Assembly (NCBI GenBank): GCA_963678855.1
Contig: OY787448.1
Location: 2,232,001 to 2,296,000, forward strand
Direction of reading: 5' to 3'
From: F22 sp963678855
Lineage (GTDB): Bacteria; Bacteroidota; Bacteroidia; Bacteroidales; Bacteroidaceae
DNA length: 64,000 bases
This document shows positions 7,578 through 16,005 of this stretch, piece by piece. The translations under genes were made by a program, and so were the position numbers. The notes below the pieces were generated by a model. It saw only the letters and a program-made list of their open reading frames with translations, was not told where the DNA came from and searched no databases. Every line of letters starts with the position of its first letter. The stretch's first letter is position 1.

Positions 7578-9632
7578 ATGTTTAAAAAGATAACCCTACT
7601 TGCCATCTTGGCAAGTACAACTTCACCCCACCTTTTCGCTCAAAAAGACTCCATTCGAGTAAACACCCAACAACTAGAAGAAGTTGTGATACAAAGCGAA
7701 CGAGTCATACACCATACCAATTATGATGTGTATATGCCCAGCAAGCTGCAAAAAGAGCATGCTGCCAATGGCTTGGATTTACTGTCACAGATTCATTTAC
7801 CTGGCATCCGTATTGATCAAGTACAGAAGTCAATCAATTACACGCAAGGGACAGGTGCTGTACTCGTACGTATCAATAATGTGGAATCTACAATGGAAGA
7901 TTTGCAAGCCATTCATCCTAGTCAGCTTGTAAAAGTGGAGTACACCACAGTGCCTAGCATGAAGTATGGCACAGGTGTAGCAGCAGTGATTACGGTCAAG
8001 ACTAAGCGTGATGATACGGGTGTCGCATTTGGCTTAAACGCCATGAATGCTTTAACGACGGACTACAATGACGATATGGCTTGGCTAAAGTTGATGAAAG
8101 GCAAGTCAGAACTAAGTGTACAGTATAAGTTCAGACTGAATGATATATCCCAAGCTTATATCGACAAAGAAGAAAGCTTCCATTATACTGATGGAAGCTC
8201 CAAAACACGATATACCGATGGGGAATATTCAGGAGGAAACTATAGACTGGATGATTTCACCCTTGCCTATAACTATGCTCAGCCAGAGCGACGAGTACTC
8301 GATATCAAAGGAGGATTCTCTTGGAGTCGATTCCCTGAGCGGGTACTTCATCGAGACATAACAGGTAGTGACGCTCTACATATGCAGACTTCCAGCGAAA
8401 GTGACCAAAAGAGTACTAAGCTTCAAGTGTATTATGAAGAAGATTTCTCAGAGAAAGATAATATGACAGTTGGCATAGGTATGGCTTATCTAGACAATAC
8501 CTATAATCGAGGATTTGTATCCCCTGCTATCTCCAATCTATACGATGTGTATGGCAAGAAGTATAGCTTGCGAGCGAATATGGATTATACACATATATTC
8601 AATGATAAACAAAGACTTACTGTCGGTTATCAGCAGACTGGTGCTTACACTAATAATAAGTATACTAATCAGGAGACTACAGAAATAGGCATCAACAATA
8701 ACTCCCAATACGTATTTGCCGAATATACAGGACAAAAAGGTCATTTGGGTTATACGGTGGGACTTGGAGCAAGCCGTGACCACTTTAGCCAGACGGCTAA
8801 TAGCTATACTTTCTATAGTTGGCGTCCAAAGGTATATGTACAGTACACCTTCAATAAGCAATGGCAGATACTATATAGATACCAGCGTGTACCTCATTTG
8901 CCATCTTTAGCAAATTTAACTAGTTATCATCGTCAGGATGATGACTTGCAGATTACTGTGGGAAATCCAAACTTAAGACCCTATCACACAGATAGAAGTT
9001 CCTTTGCAGTAGATTATCAGCACAAGTCTACTATGGTGTATCTATATGGTATATACGAATATTCTCGTAAACTCATAAGTGACAATCCCATAATAGAGTC
9101 AGATGGATTATTCTGGCGTACGATAGGGAATAACAATGATTTCAAACATTTTGAATCTGGAATATATATAGGGCAAGACTTTTTCAACCGAAGATTCAAC
9201 CTCTATATTGAGCCTAAATACAGTTATGATAAGATTGTAGGGAAGTTGAATCAGAGCAATGCTAATTTTAGTCTTCAGATGGGTTGTGATGCTTACTATA
9301 AAGCATTTAGCGCTAGTCTATATTACCGTTCGCCTATAGAGACGCTGTATGACGATGTGCTCTCACGCAGCTATGAAACTTCTGACTTCCATTTAGGATA
9401 CAAACATCGAGCTTTGGCAGTTAAGGTCGGCTTACGTAATGCCTTTGCTTCTAATGCGTTTAAGCGACGTAAGCTTTCTGGACTGGTACCGTCTACAACA
9501 GTACGAGGCAACCGTGGATTTGATAATATGGCTTATGTATCTTTGTCTTGGAGTTTCCTAAATGGGCACCAACGTAATAGCAAGCGAATAAAAGATATCA
9601 GAATCAATATGGATTCAGGTATTGTGAAGTAA
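7578..9632 (+). CDS. second TonB-receptor-like outer-membrane beta-barrel protein
   Basis: A 684-residue outer-membrane protein with a signal peptide ending near HLFAQ. Unlike its upstream neighbour it has no carboxypeptidase-regulatory domain. It goes straight to a plug-like region (LEEVVIQSERVIHH at about 35, IHPSQLVKVEYTTVPSMKYG at about 115-135) and a beta-barrel of the same family. There is no promoter in the 47-base gap, so it is probably co-transcribed from 5174. The pair may be two receptors for related ligands, or a receptor and an accessory barrel. The ATG at 7578 is preferred over a TTG nine bases earlier. It converges on the regulator gene ending at 9658. Confidence 0.78.
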   Translation: MFKKITLLAILASTTSPHLFAQKDSIRVNTQQLEEVVIQSERVIHHTNYDVYMPSKLQKEHAANGLDLLSQIHLPGIRIDQVQKSINYTQGTGAVLVRINNVESTMEDLQAIHPSQLVKVEYTTVPSMKYGTGVAAVITVKTKRDDTGVAFGLNAMNALTTDYNDDMAWLKLMKGKSELSVQYKFRLNDISQAYIDKEESFHYTDGSSKTRYTDGEYSGGNYRLDDFTLAYNYAQPERRVLDIKGGFSWSRFPERVLHRDITGSDALHMQTSSESDQKSTKLQVYYEEDFSEKDNMTVGIGMAYLDNTYNRGFVSPAISNLYDVYGKKYSLRANMDYTHIFNDKQRLTVGYQQTGAYTNNKYTNQETTEIGINNNSQYVFAEYTGQKGHLGYTVGLGASRDHFSQTANSYTFYSWRPKVYVQYTFNKQWQILYRYQRVPHLPSLANLTSYHRQDDDLQITVGNPNLRPYHTDRSSFAVDYQHKSTMVYLYGIYEYSRKLISDNPIIESDGLFWRTIGNNNDFKHFESGIYIGQDFFNRRFNLYIEPKYSYDKIVGKLNQSNANFSLQMGCDAYYKAFSASLYYRSPIETLYDDVLSRSYETSDFHLGYKHRALAVKVGLRNAFASNAFKRRKLSGLVPSTTVRGNRGFDNMAYVSLSWSFLNGHQRNSKRIKDIRINMDSGIVK

Positions 9633-9657
9633 ACTACTGTTGACTTCTTCGGTATCC

Positions 9658-11421
9658 TTAGCTTCTTTTGATTATCTCCTCCAAATCATTCGTTTTAGGA
9701 TCTAACCCACATCTTTCAGCGATACGCTTTCTCGCTTTAGATACTGTTGAGCGATCACGCCCCAGGTGATAAGCTGCTTGGTGCATAGGTACATCTAATT
9801 TCAATAGATAGCATAACAATAAATCATTGGCAGAAATCTTCGGATATAGCGTCAAAGTATTTTGTTTGAAACTGGGGTAAAAGTGATCCACAAGCTTCAT
9901 ATATTTATCGCGTAATTCATCTGAAAAAAGCGCATTTTTGAGATCTTCATCTTGATGAAGTACTTGGTAATCGGGATGTAAGGTAAGTATCATCTCAGGT
10001 TTTTCTTTTTTTCCTAAAATTGATGTTACCTGTGCTTTAGCTTCAAGCATTAGTTGCTCCATGCGATGTATTTCCTCTTCTTGCTCATCTATCCTTTGCT
10101 GTGATGTCTCATGCTTATCTTGTAGGCGATTCATCTGCTTTTGAGCTTTTAAGATATTTTCTTCAGCCACCAAATACTTATTAGTAGCTTCTTCGATATG
10201 TCTATGGCTTTCTTGTATTTTTCTATTCTTGGAGTATATGATTAGTATAATAATCAAAGATACACACACAGTGATTCCTGCAACTAAGTAACTAAATATA
10301 AGTTGTGCTTGTTTTAATTCTTGCTTAGCTTGGTTTTCTTTTTCTTGAGCTACGTGGTAGTCATAGAGTGCTTGATATTTGTGTGTTGCATCTAGATTTT
10401 TCTGACTCATTATTGAGTCGTGCGTAGCTAAGAAATTTCTATAATACTCATTGGCTTTTTTATACTTACCACGAGCATTGGCCAATTGTGCCAGAATAGA
10501 GTTCGCTAACAGAGTCGTTTGTGCTCTTTCACTAGTAGAGAGTGTATTGTATATCTCCGTTGCTTTTTCATATTGCTTAGTTAGAATATAGTATTCTCCT
10601 TGCAATAAGTCAAACTGGTCTCGTATTGGTTTTGGGGTACAAGCCTTGCTTAGTTCTGAATTTGATTTCAACTCTTGTATTATTCTGTATGCTGATTCTA
10701 AGCTGTCTCTGGTTAAGTAGGCATTTGCTAATGACATATTAATACTGCGTACTCTTTTGTCAAGTCCTTGTATATTGGCCAATGTTTTAGCTTGCTTAAA
10801 TATGGAAAAGATAGTATCAGGTTGTGTGTATAGATAACAGTTAGCCAAATCTACTAACGCAGATGGAAGTAAGGTGGAGTCATTAGCGTTTATATATGCT
10901 TCAAGAGCTTTTTGGTAATATTTTTGTGAAAGAGCACTGTTCTCTATTTGGTCATATATATAGGCTATAGTCCCATAAATATGACCATTAATGGCTTCAT
11001 TTTTAGGGATATCGTATTGACGTATAGTTTTAAGTAGGAAATTTAGTGCTCTAGGATAATCTCCTTTTTCGATAAGGAACTCACATTGCAAATACTTTGC
11101 TGTTGCTGCTTTGATATTTTGATTTTTGTTATAAAAGAATTCTTCTAAAACAATAGGTAGAGAATCGCTTTTTAGTGGGATGTAGCACTTGTCCTGAGCA
11201 AGTAACCGTGTTAACCAATAGTCGGCTTGCTTTTGTTTACTCCATAACGAGAGGCTATCAGATTTATCGAGTAAAATTTTATATATGCTATCTGGTGAGA
11301 AATCCAAACAACTATATTCGTTTGAGAAATATGATACTTTTTTTGTGGATGTGCAGCTTGTCAAATTCAGCAGATATATAAGTAGAGAAGCTATAAGATA
11401 TATATGTATAATTTTTTTCAT
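9658..11421 (-). CDS. membrane-spanning TPR sensor with C-terminal HTH, lipoprotein-like N-terminus
   Basis: A 587-residue regulator. The N-terminus is a lipoprotein-type signal (lipobox LTSC, Cys23). It is followed by about 310 residues of TPR-like helices (for example NGHIYGTIAYIYDQIENSALSQKYYQKALEAY). One transmembrane segment lies at about 372-395 (IFSYLVAGITVCVSLIIILIIY), then a coiled coil (about 400-465) and a C-terminal helix-turn-helix (ANDLLLCYLLKLDVPMHQAAYHLGRDRSTVSKARKRI). This is a one-piece transmembrane transcription factor with outside TPRs and inside DNA binding. It is divergent from the peptide-export operon at 11551, with 130 bases between, and is the obvious candidate to control it, perhaps by sensing the exported peptides; that is inference. 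A shorter relative is at 19290-19955. Confidence 0.78.
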   Translation of the reverse strand: MKKIIHIYLIASLLIYLLNLTSCTSTKKVSYFSNEYSCLDFSPDSIYKILLDKSDSLSLWSKQKQADYWLTRLLAQDKCYIPLKSDSLPIVLEEFFYNKNQNIKAATAKYLQCEFLIEKGDYPRALNFLLKTIRQYDIPKNEAINGHIYGTIAYIYDQIENSALSQKYYQKALEAYINANDSTLLPSALVDLANCYLYTQPDTIFSIFKQAKTLANIQGLDKRVRSINMSLANAYLTRDSLESAYRIIQELKSNSELSKACTPKPIRDQFDLLQGEYYILTKQYEKATEIYNTLSTSERAQTTLLANSILAQLANARGKYKKANEYYRNFLATHDSIMSQKNLDATHKYQALYDYHVAQEKENQAKQELKQAQLIFSYLVAGITVCVSLIIILIIYSKNRKIQESHRHIEEATNKYLVAEENILKAQKQMNRLQDKHETSQQRIDEQEEEIHRMEQLMLEAKAQVTSILGKKEKPEMILTLHPDYQVLHQDEDLKNALFSDELRDKYMKLVDHFYPSFKQNTLTLYPKISANDLLLCYLLKLDVPMHQAAYHLGRDRSTVSKARKRIAERCGLDPKTNDLEEIIKRS

Positions 11422-11424
11422 AGT

Positions 11425-11543
11425 ACAAAAATAGCGATTTTATCGCATGTGAAAAAATAGTGAATGGTTTTTTTTACACTAACTACCTGATTTTCAGCAC
11501 GTAGTTACTTTTCACTTTTTGTTCATCAAGATTATTCTGTGTT
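11425..11543. promoter_or_regulatory. divergent promoter region of the regulator and the peptide-export operon
   Basis: On the minus strand the -7 box TATTTTTG is at 11425-11432 for the regulator gene. On the plus strand TGTGTTTG (11536-11543) is the best, imperfect -7 box before the gene at 11551. Between them TAACTAC-N14-GTAGTTA (11480-11507) is an inverted repeat and a possible operator for the TPR/HTH regulator. Confidence 0.45.
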
Positions 11544-11550
11544 TGGATAA

Positions 11551-11973
11551 ATGGTTGGTAAATTTGCTCTGAAAATAAAAATACAAGTAATAAAGAAAAC
11601 AGTTTTGATGCTGTTGTTGATCTCATTGCCAGTCTGTTCTTATGCTGAGGATGGTGGGAAAGTTATAATCTTAAAAAGAAAAGTTCTGAGAGTACCTCAA
11701 ACTAAAAGTGTAGTATCGCTTGATTATCTCCAGGTTCTTAATAATGAACTATATGTATGTTCAGAAAACAGCAACTCTGGCACATGCTACTATAAAGTGT
11801 ACCAAGAAGGTGCTGTTGTGAAAGAAGGCACTGTGTTATTACCACCTTATAATAAGGTTAAGCTTGAAGTGAAAAGTTTGCCTAAAGGGAGCTATATCAT
11901 AGAAGTAGAAACGCCATCAAATTTCATATCAACAGATATGCTGATATTAGAGCGCTTTTACCTTAGATATTAG
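11551..11973 (+). CDS. small secreted protein, DUF3244-like
   Basis: A 140-residue protein with an N-terminal hydrophobic segment (about 17-32, ending CSYA) preceded by KK, so it is exported. The mature part of about 108 residues is predicted to be all-beta. It resembles the DUF3244 small secreted proteins of Bacteroidales: a VSLDYLQVLNNELYV strand, then a VVKEGTV strand, and a terminal LPKGSYIIEVETPSN stretch like the LxxGxYxIxI ending of that family. It is the first gene of the operon with the HlyD adaptor 16 bases downstream. The ATG at 11551 lies very near the presumed -7 box, so translation may begin at the ATG at 11608-11610 instead. Its role in peptide export is unknown. Confidence 0.6.
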   Translation: MVGKFALKIKIQVIKKTVLMLLLISLPVCSYAEDGGKVIILKRKVLRVPQTKSVVSLDYLQVLNNELYVCSENSNSGTCYYKVYQEGAVVKEGTVLLPPYNKVKLEVKSLPKGSYIIEVETPSNFISTDMLILERFYLRY

Positions 11974-11989
11974 TCGATAAGAGTTTTGC

Positions 11990-12769
11990 ATGATACTACC
12001 TAATGATTATATCAACAACAGTGTAGAAACCTACCATTATAGCAAACGAGTAAAAGGGCAATGGCTATACTTGTTTCTACTTGCTGTGTGTGTACTTGGC
12101 TTTATAGCTTTACCATTCGTTCGTGTTGATTTGACTGTGAACGAAAATGGAGTAATAAGGTCTTATGCAGATCCAGCGATACTCAAGTCAGTAATGACGA
12201 ATCAAATACACCATGTCTATGTAAAAGAAGGTGATTTTGTTCAAGAAGGTGATACGTTGCTGACTTTATGCAAAGATGCTTTTTCGAATATACAGAAAGA
12301 GCAGCATGAAAGTGTCTTATCATATCTAAAAGCTCCTGTCTCTGGGACATTGATTGACTTCAGTGGGCTTTATGATGGTAACACCATTCAATCAGGACAA
12401 CGTATTGGGATGATTAGCCCTGATTCGTTGATGATTGTGGAAGCTCATGTCTCACCAAATAATATTGCATTTATTCGGGAAGGTATGCCTGTTATGATTC
12501 AAGTAGATGGGTTTAATTATAATTCTTGGGGATGTGCTCAAGGGATCGTTATCCATGTGTCAGATGATACTTTGTTTGACAAAAAAAACGATGCATATTA
12601 CAAAGTTAAATGCTCATTATATAAGAACTTTCTTCAATTACAAACTGGTGAACGAGGAGTTTTAAAAAAAGGAATGAGTGCGCAAGTACATTTTAAGGTG
12701 GCAACACCATCGTTGTATAGTATGCTTGTACGTAATCGTGATGAATGGAAAGCCCAAACTTTGAATTAA
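11990..12769 (+). CDS. HlyD/membrane-fusion-type adaptor of the peptide exporter
   Basis: A 259-residue periplasmic adaptor with one N-terminal transmembrane helix (about 25-44, WLYLFLLAVCVLGFIALPF) and no signal cleavage. A split lipoyl/barrel-sandwich domain is visible: IHHVYVKEGDFVQEGDTLLTL (about 75-95) and YLKAPVSGTLIDFSGLYDGNTIQSGQRIG (about 118-145). A beta-barrel follows (IVEAHVSPNNIAFIREGMPVMIQVD). The coiled-coil hairpin between the lipoyl halves is nearly absent, so the protein is much shorter than classic HlyD (about 450 residues). This compact form is usual beside Bacteroidetes C39 exporters. It ends 8 bases before the exporter gene, so it is co-translated with its partner. Confidence 0.85.
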   Translation: MILPNDYINNSVETYHYSKRVKGQWLYLFLLAVCVLGFIALPFVRVDLTVNENGVIRSYADPAILKSVMTNQIHHVYVKEGDFVQEGDTLLTLCKDAFSNIQKEQHESVLSYLKAPVSGTLIDFSGLYDGNTIQSGQRIGMISPDSLMIVEAHVSPNNIAFIREGMPVMIQVDGFNYNSWGCAQGIVIHVSDDTLFDKKNDAYYKVKCSLYKNFLQLQTGERGVLKKGMSAQVHFKVATPSLYSMLVRNRDEWKAQTLN

Positions 12770-12777
12770 TTTGTAAA

Positions 12778-14946
12778 ATGAAGAAAAGTACTAAAATAAA
12801 ACAACATGATATCACAGATTGTGGTGCAGCTTGTTTAGCTTCTGTCTGCGCACATTATGGGCTTTTAGTCCCTGTTGCACGCATACGGCAATATGCATGT
12901 ACAGATAGGGATGGTACTAATGTGTTGGGACTGGTGGAAGCTGCTAACAAATTGGATTTAGTAGCCAAAGGAGTGAGAGCTGAATCTGAAGCACTTGATA
13001 TGATTGTAAAACCAGCAATTGCACATGTCCAACTTAAACAACAGTTACTTCACTTTGTCGTCATCTATAAAGTGAGCAAAACTGAAGTGACCTATATGGA
13101 TCCTGCAGATGGAGAATTCCATGCGGTAGATAGGTCTGTTTGGGAAAAAGAGGAATGGACTAATATTTTAGTAATGTTAGAGCCGCAAGATGGGTTTCAA
13201 AAAAGAAATGAAAAGACTAGTCTATTTCAACAATTCTTTGACTTGGTTATTCCACATAAAAAAGTCATGCTACTAGCGATACTGGGCGCCATCGTCTTTA
13301 GTGTTTTGGGTTTGAGTACTTCTATTTATGTAGCAAAGATAGTAGACCAGATACTTATAGATGGAGACATGCAACTTCTTCATATCATGAGTGCTTTGAT
13401 GTTGATTCTTGTTTTACTACGGGGATTTATTGGGTATACTAAGAGTCTTTTGGTATTAAAGACAAGCCAAAGAATAGATTCAAGTCTGATTTTAGGTTAC
13501 TATAAGCATTTATTGAGTTTACCCCAATTGTTTTTCGATACGATGCGAACTGGAGAGATTATTTCTCGGGTTAATGACGCGGTAAAGATACGTAATTTTA
13601 TCAATAGCATATTGATTGAATTGATAGTCAATATCATGGTGCTTTTCTTTGCAGCATCTATGATGTTTATTTACTCTTGGAAACTTGCTATGATGCTATT
13701 AGTTTCTATTCCTATATTCTTATTGATTTATACTTTGTATAATCGACATAATAAGAAATATCAGAGAAAGATAATGGAGAGTAGTGCCAATTTAGAAAGC
13801 CAATTAGTAGAGTCAATTAGTTCGATAAAAACGATTAAATCTTTTGGTGTAGAGGAGCATTCCAATGTCAAAACTGAGATGCGTTTTGTAGATCTTTTAC
13901 GCAATACCTACACAACCATTCGGGGAGCAATATTGTCTCAAGAAAGTGTCGAGTTAGTTTCTGCTATAGCTACTGTTGGACTATTATGGATTGGCAGTCT
14001 ATTGGTGATTAATCGAGAGATTACAGCTGGTACGTTGATGTTATTTTATTCTTTGATAAGATATGTCATTGGCCCAATTGGGGCACTCATCAATGCAAAT
14101 GCTTCTGTGCAAGATGCTTTAATCGCCGCTGATCGTTTGTTTCAAATAATGGATTTGGAACAAGAAGACAGTAATCATGTATACCAGACAGAACTCAAAC
14201 GTGACATGATAGGTGATATTAGATTTGCAGAAGTAAGCTTTAGATATGGAACACGAGAAAATATATTCGATAAATTGAATCTAACCATTGCCAAAGGTAA
14301 AACAACAGCTATAGTCGGAGAGAGTGGTTCAGGTAAGTCAACACTGATTTCTTTGATTCAAAATTTGTATGTCATCAATAAGGGAAAGCTTTATATTGGA
14401 GATTTAAGTTTGGATCAGATTACCAACACTTCTTTGAGGAAGTATATAGTAGCTGTACCACAACATATTGAGTTGTTTGCTGGAAACGTTGTTGATAATA
14501 TTGCATTGGGCGATGTAACCCCAGATGTGAACCGAGTGTTTGAACTAATAAAACTACTTGGTTTGGCTGACTTTATAAATAAATTACCTGAAGGATACCA
14601 AACGTATATTGGTGAAAATGGGACTACTTTATCGGGTGGCGAGCGACAGCGCCTAGCTATTGCTAGAGCATTGTACAAAGATCCCGAAGTGATTATACTA
14701 GATGAAGCTACCTCGTCTTTGGATTCCATTTCTGAAGCATGTGTCAAGGGAGCTTTAAGAACGCTAGCTGATGCTGGCAAAACAATAATTGTAATAGCTC
14801 ATAGGTTAAGTACAGTTCAATCAGCAGACAGAATTTTAGTGATGAAAGGTGGAGTTGTCATGGAAAAAGGGACTCATGAAGAGTTGCTTGTACTTAATGG
14901 TGAATATGATAGATTATGGAATGAACAGTATTGTGTCGTTCCTTAA
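12778..14946 (+). CDS. peptidase-containing ABC exporter (C39 peptidase, TMD, NBD)
   Basis: A 722-residue bacteriocin/peptide exporter. The N-terminal C39 cysteine peptidase has its triad visible: Cys15 in TDCGAACL, His92 in LHFVVIY and Asp108 in MDPADG. It would cleave substrates after a Gly-Gly leader while exporting them. A six-helix transmembrane domain spans about 160-440. The ATPase domain has Walker A VGESGSGKST, the signature LSGGERQRLAIARA and Walker B VIILDEATSSLD. The length matches the family. The start at 12778 puts the usual short tail before the catalytic Cys; an earlier in-frame ATG overlaps the adaptor gene. Its likely substrates are encoded just downstream (15013 and 15800). 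No outer-membrane TolC gene is present locally. Confidence 0.93.
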   Translation: MKKSTKIKQHDITDCGAACLASVCAHYGLLVPVARIRQYACTDRDGTNVLGLVEAANKLDLVAKGVRAESEALDMIVKPAIAHVQLKQQLLHFVVIYKVSKTEVTYMDPADGEFHAVDRSVWEKEEWTNILVMLEPQDGFQKRNEKTSLFQQFFDLVIPHKKVMLLAILGAIVFSVLGLSTSIYVAKIVDQILIDGDMQLLHIMSALMLILVLLRGFIGYTKSLLVLKTSQRIDSSLILGYYKHLLSLPQLFFDTMRTGEIISRVNDAVKIRNFINSILIELIVNIMVLFFAASMMFIYSWKLAMMLLVSIPIFLLIYTLYNRHNKKYQRKIMESSANLESQLVESISSIKTIKSFGVEEHSNVKTEMRFVDLLRNTYTTIRGAILSQESVELVSAIATVGLLWIGSLLVINREITAGTLMLFYSLIRYVIGPIGALINANASVQDALIAADRLFQIMDLEQEDSNHVYQTELKRDMIGDIRFAEVSFRYGTRENIFDKLNLTIAKGKTTAIVGESGSGKSTLISLIQNLYVINKGKLYIGDLSLDQITNTSLRKYIVAVPQHIELFAGNVVDNIALGDVTPDVNRVFELIKLLGLADFINKLPEGYQTYIGENGTTLSGGERQRLAIARALYKDPEVIILDEATSSLDSISEACVKGALRTLADAGKTIIVIAHRLSTVQSADRILVMKGGVVMEKGTHEELLVLNGEYDRLWNEQYCVVP

Positions 14947-14957
14947 CAATAAAAGAT

Positions 14958-14991
14958 AAGGAGAAGCTGAACACCTTGGATATAGTAAGCA
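14958..14991 (+). repeat. 34-bp leader repeat, copy 1, before the first GG peptide
   Basis: A 34-base stretch starting AAGGAGAAGCTGAACACCTT lies 22 bases before the peptide gene. It recurs at 17237-17270 with about four differences, ahead of the aerolysin-like gene. A weaker relative (ATAAGATAAAGGAG) precedes the second peptide gene. It may be a shared 5' leader or the trace of block duplication. Confidence 0.65.
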
Positions 14992-15012
14992 TTGTTTTTT
15001 AATTTATTTAGT

Positions 15013-15153
15013 ATGACTAAATTAAGTAATTGCACTCAGGTATTGAGTAAGAATCAAATGAGAGGCATCAATGGAGGAAAGTTACCTCTGAATATACTAG
15101 TTGATTGGATAAAAGAACTATTGAAATTTACTCCAACAACTAACCAGAAATAA
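15013..15153 (+). CDS. double-glycine leader peptide 1 (exported peptide precursor)
   Basis: A 46-codon gene. The N-terminal 22 residues form a classic GG leader: VLSKNQMRGINGG, with the pattern LSxxxMxxIxGG and Gly-Gly at 21-22. Cleavage by the C39 exporter would release a 24-residue cationic amphipathic peptide (KLPLNILVDWIKELLKFTPT and four more residues). The peptide has no Cys, so no disulfide or lanthionine bridge is expected, and no modification enzyme lies nearby. The position 67 bases after the exporter gene supports it as the cognate substrate. It could be a bacteriocin or a signalling peptide; the sequence does not decide. Confidence 0.8.
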   Translation: MTKLSNCTQVLSKNQMRGINGGKLPLNILVDWIKELLKFTPTTNQK

Positions 15154-15192
15154 AATTTCTCAAGATAGCGCTTCTTAAACATACAAAAGTAA

Positions 15193-15699
15193 ATGATACA
15201 TGAACGAACACTATATATGCTTCTCTTACTTATGAGTCTATTTTCTTTCAATTTACAAGCTCAGTCTTTTCGAGTAGAAGTAAACAGAATAGAAAATGAT
15301 TCCTTTACAGTTAAGTTTAAAGGAAAAAATGAAATATGCTTATCTAATTTTAGACATGCTGATAATAAAGCAAAAGATGTGGAGGTAGTAGATTTAATGA
15401 AGCAAATACGGAAGAAGTATTTTCAGTTTACCATGCCTAAGCCTTATGGCTTACGTTTTGATTTCTCAAGAGAACTTGATTCCTTTCTGAAAGAAGATTA
15501 CAAATCAGAACTGCCGCCAAAGTCATTAATGAAACTTCTTAAACCTCAACCAATTACGTATAATATGTCTAAAGAGGGCTATAATGGTTACTATTTTGGG
15601 GTTCATTATTGGGTAATTGTAGATGTGCCTGAGTTTTATGTTTCTGATTATGACATTGAAACTAATACAGATTGGTTTTGGGCAGAGGATTGGAGATGA
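15193..15699 (+). CDS. secreted protein associated with GG peptide 1, unknown
   Basis: A 168-residue protein with a signal peptide (about 1-23, LLLLMSLFSFNLQAQ). The mature part has no motif that I recognise. It carries a KKYFQFTMPKPYGLRFDFSRELDSF stretch and a C-terminal VHYWVIVDVPEFYVSDYDIE. It is 39 bases after the first GG-peptide gene, so it is probably in the same transcript. A decayed copy of its C-terminal coding part lies at 17108-17171, so this gene family was once duplicated within the locus. Such a small secreted companion could be an immunity or receptor protein for the peptide; that is speculation from position only. Confidence 0.7.
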   Translation: MIHERTLYMLLLLMSLFSFNLQAQSFRVEVNRIENDSFTVKFKGKNEICLSNFRHADNKAKDVEVVDLMKQIRKKYFQFTMPKPYGLRFDFSRELDSFLKEDYKSELPPKSLMKLLKPQPITYNMSKEGYNGYYFGVHYWVIVDVPEFYVSDYDIETNTDWFWAEDWR

Positions 15700-15799
15700 T
15701 TTGTTATCATCAAAATATCTAGATGTGAACATGAATACAAATTTGGAATAAGATAAAGGAGCATAAATAGTTCTGCTTGTAATTAAATATATTTTTATT

Positions 15800-15940
15800 A
15801 TGAAACATGCAATGGAACTCTCAAAAAAAGAGTTGACTTCAGTTTTTGGAGGTAGACGTAGGGGATTTATTAAGATTTTCAAATTAGAATTTGGGGACAA
15901 AGGTAGTGACTTCTGGCTTTTTGGTATAAAGCTATGGTAG
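15800..15940 (+). CDS. double-glycine leader peptide 2 (exported peptide precursor)
   Basis: A 46-codon gene, the same length as the first. The leader MELSKKELTSVFGG fits the GG pattern (LSxxELxxVxGG) with Gly-Gly at 17-18. The predicted mature peptide has 28 residues, begins RRRGFIKIFKLEFG, is strongly basic and aromatic, and has no Cys. It differs completely from peptide 1 after the leader, as expected for two substrates of one exporter. A G+C-rich hairpin follows at 15958-15987. The gene lies 100 bases after the secreted companion of peptide 1. Confidence 0.78.
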   Translation: MKHAMELSKKELTSVFGGRRRGFIKIFKLEFGDKGSDFWLFGIKLW

Positions 15941-15957
15941 TGTCTAACTAATTATTC

Positions 15958-15987
15958 TTCCCCCTCTCTAAATAAAGGAGGGGGAGA
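15958..15987 (+). terminator. hairpin after GG peptide 2
   Basis: TTCCCCCTC and GAGGGGGAG form a 9-bp stem around an 11-base loop, followed by AATATTTTAATATTTT. This is a weak intrinsic terminator or attenuator just before the gene at 16006. Confidence 0.55.
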
Positions 15988-16005
15988 ATATTTTAATATT
16001 TTGAT

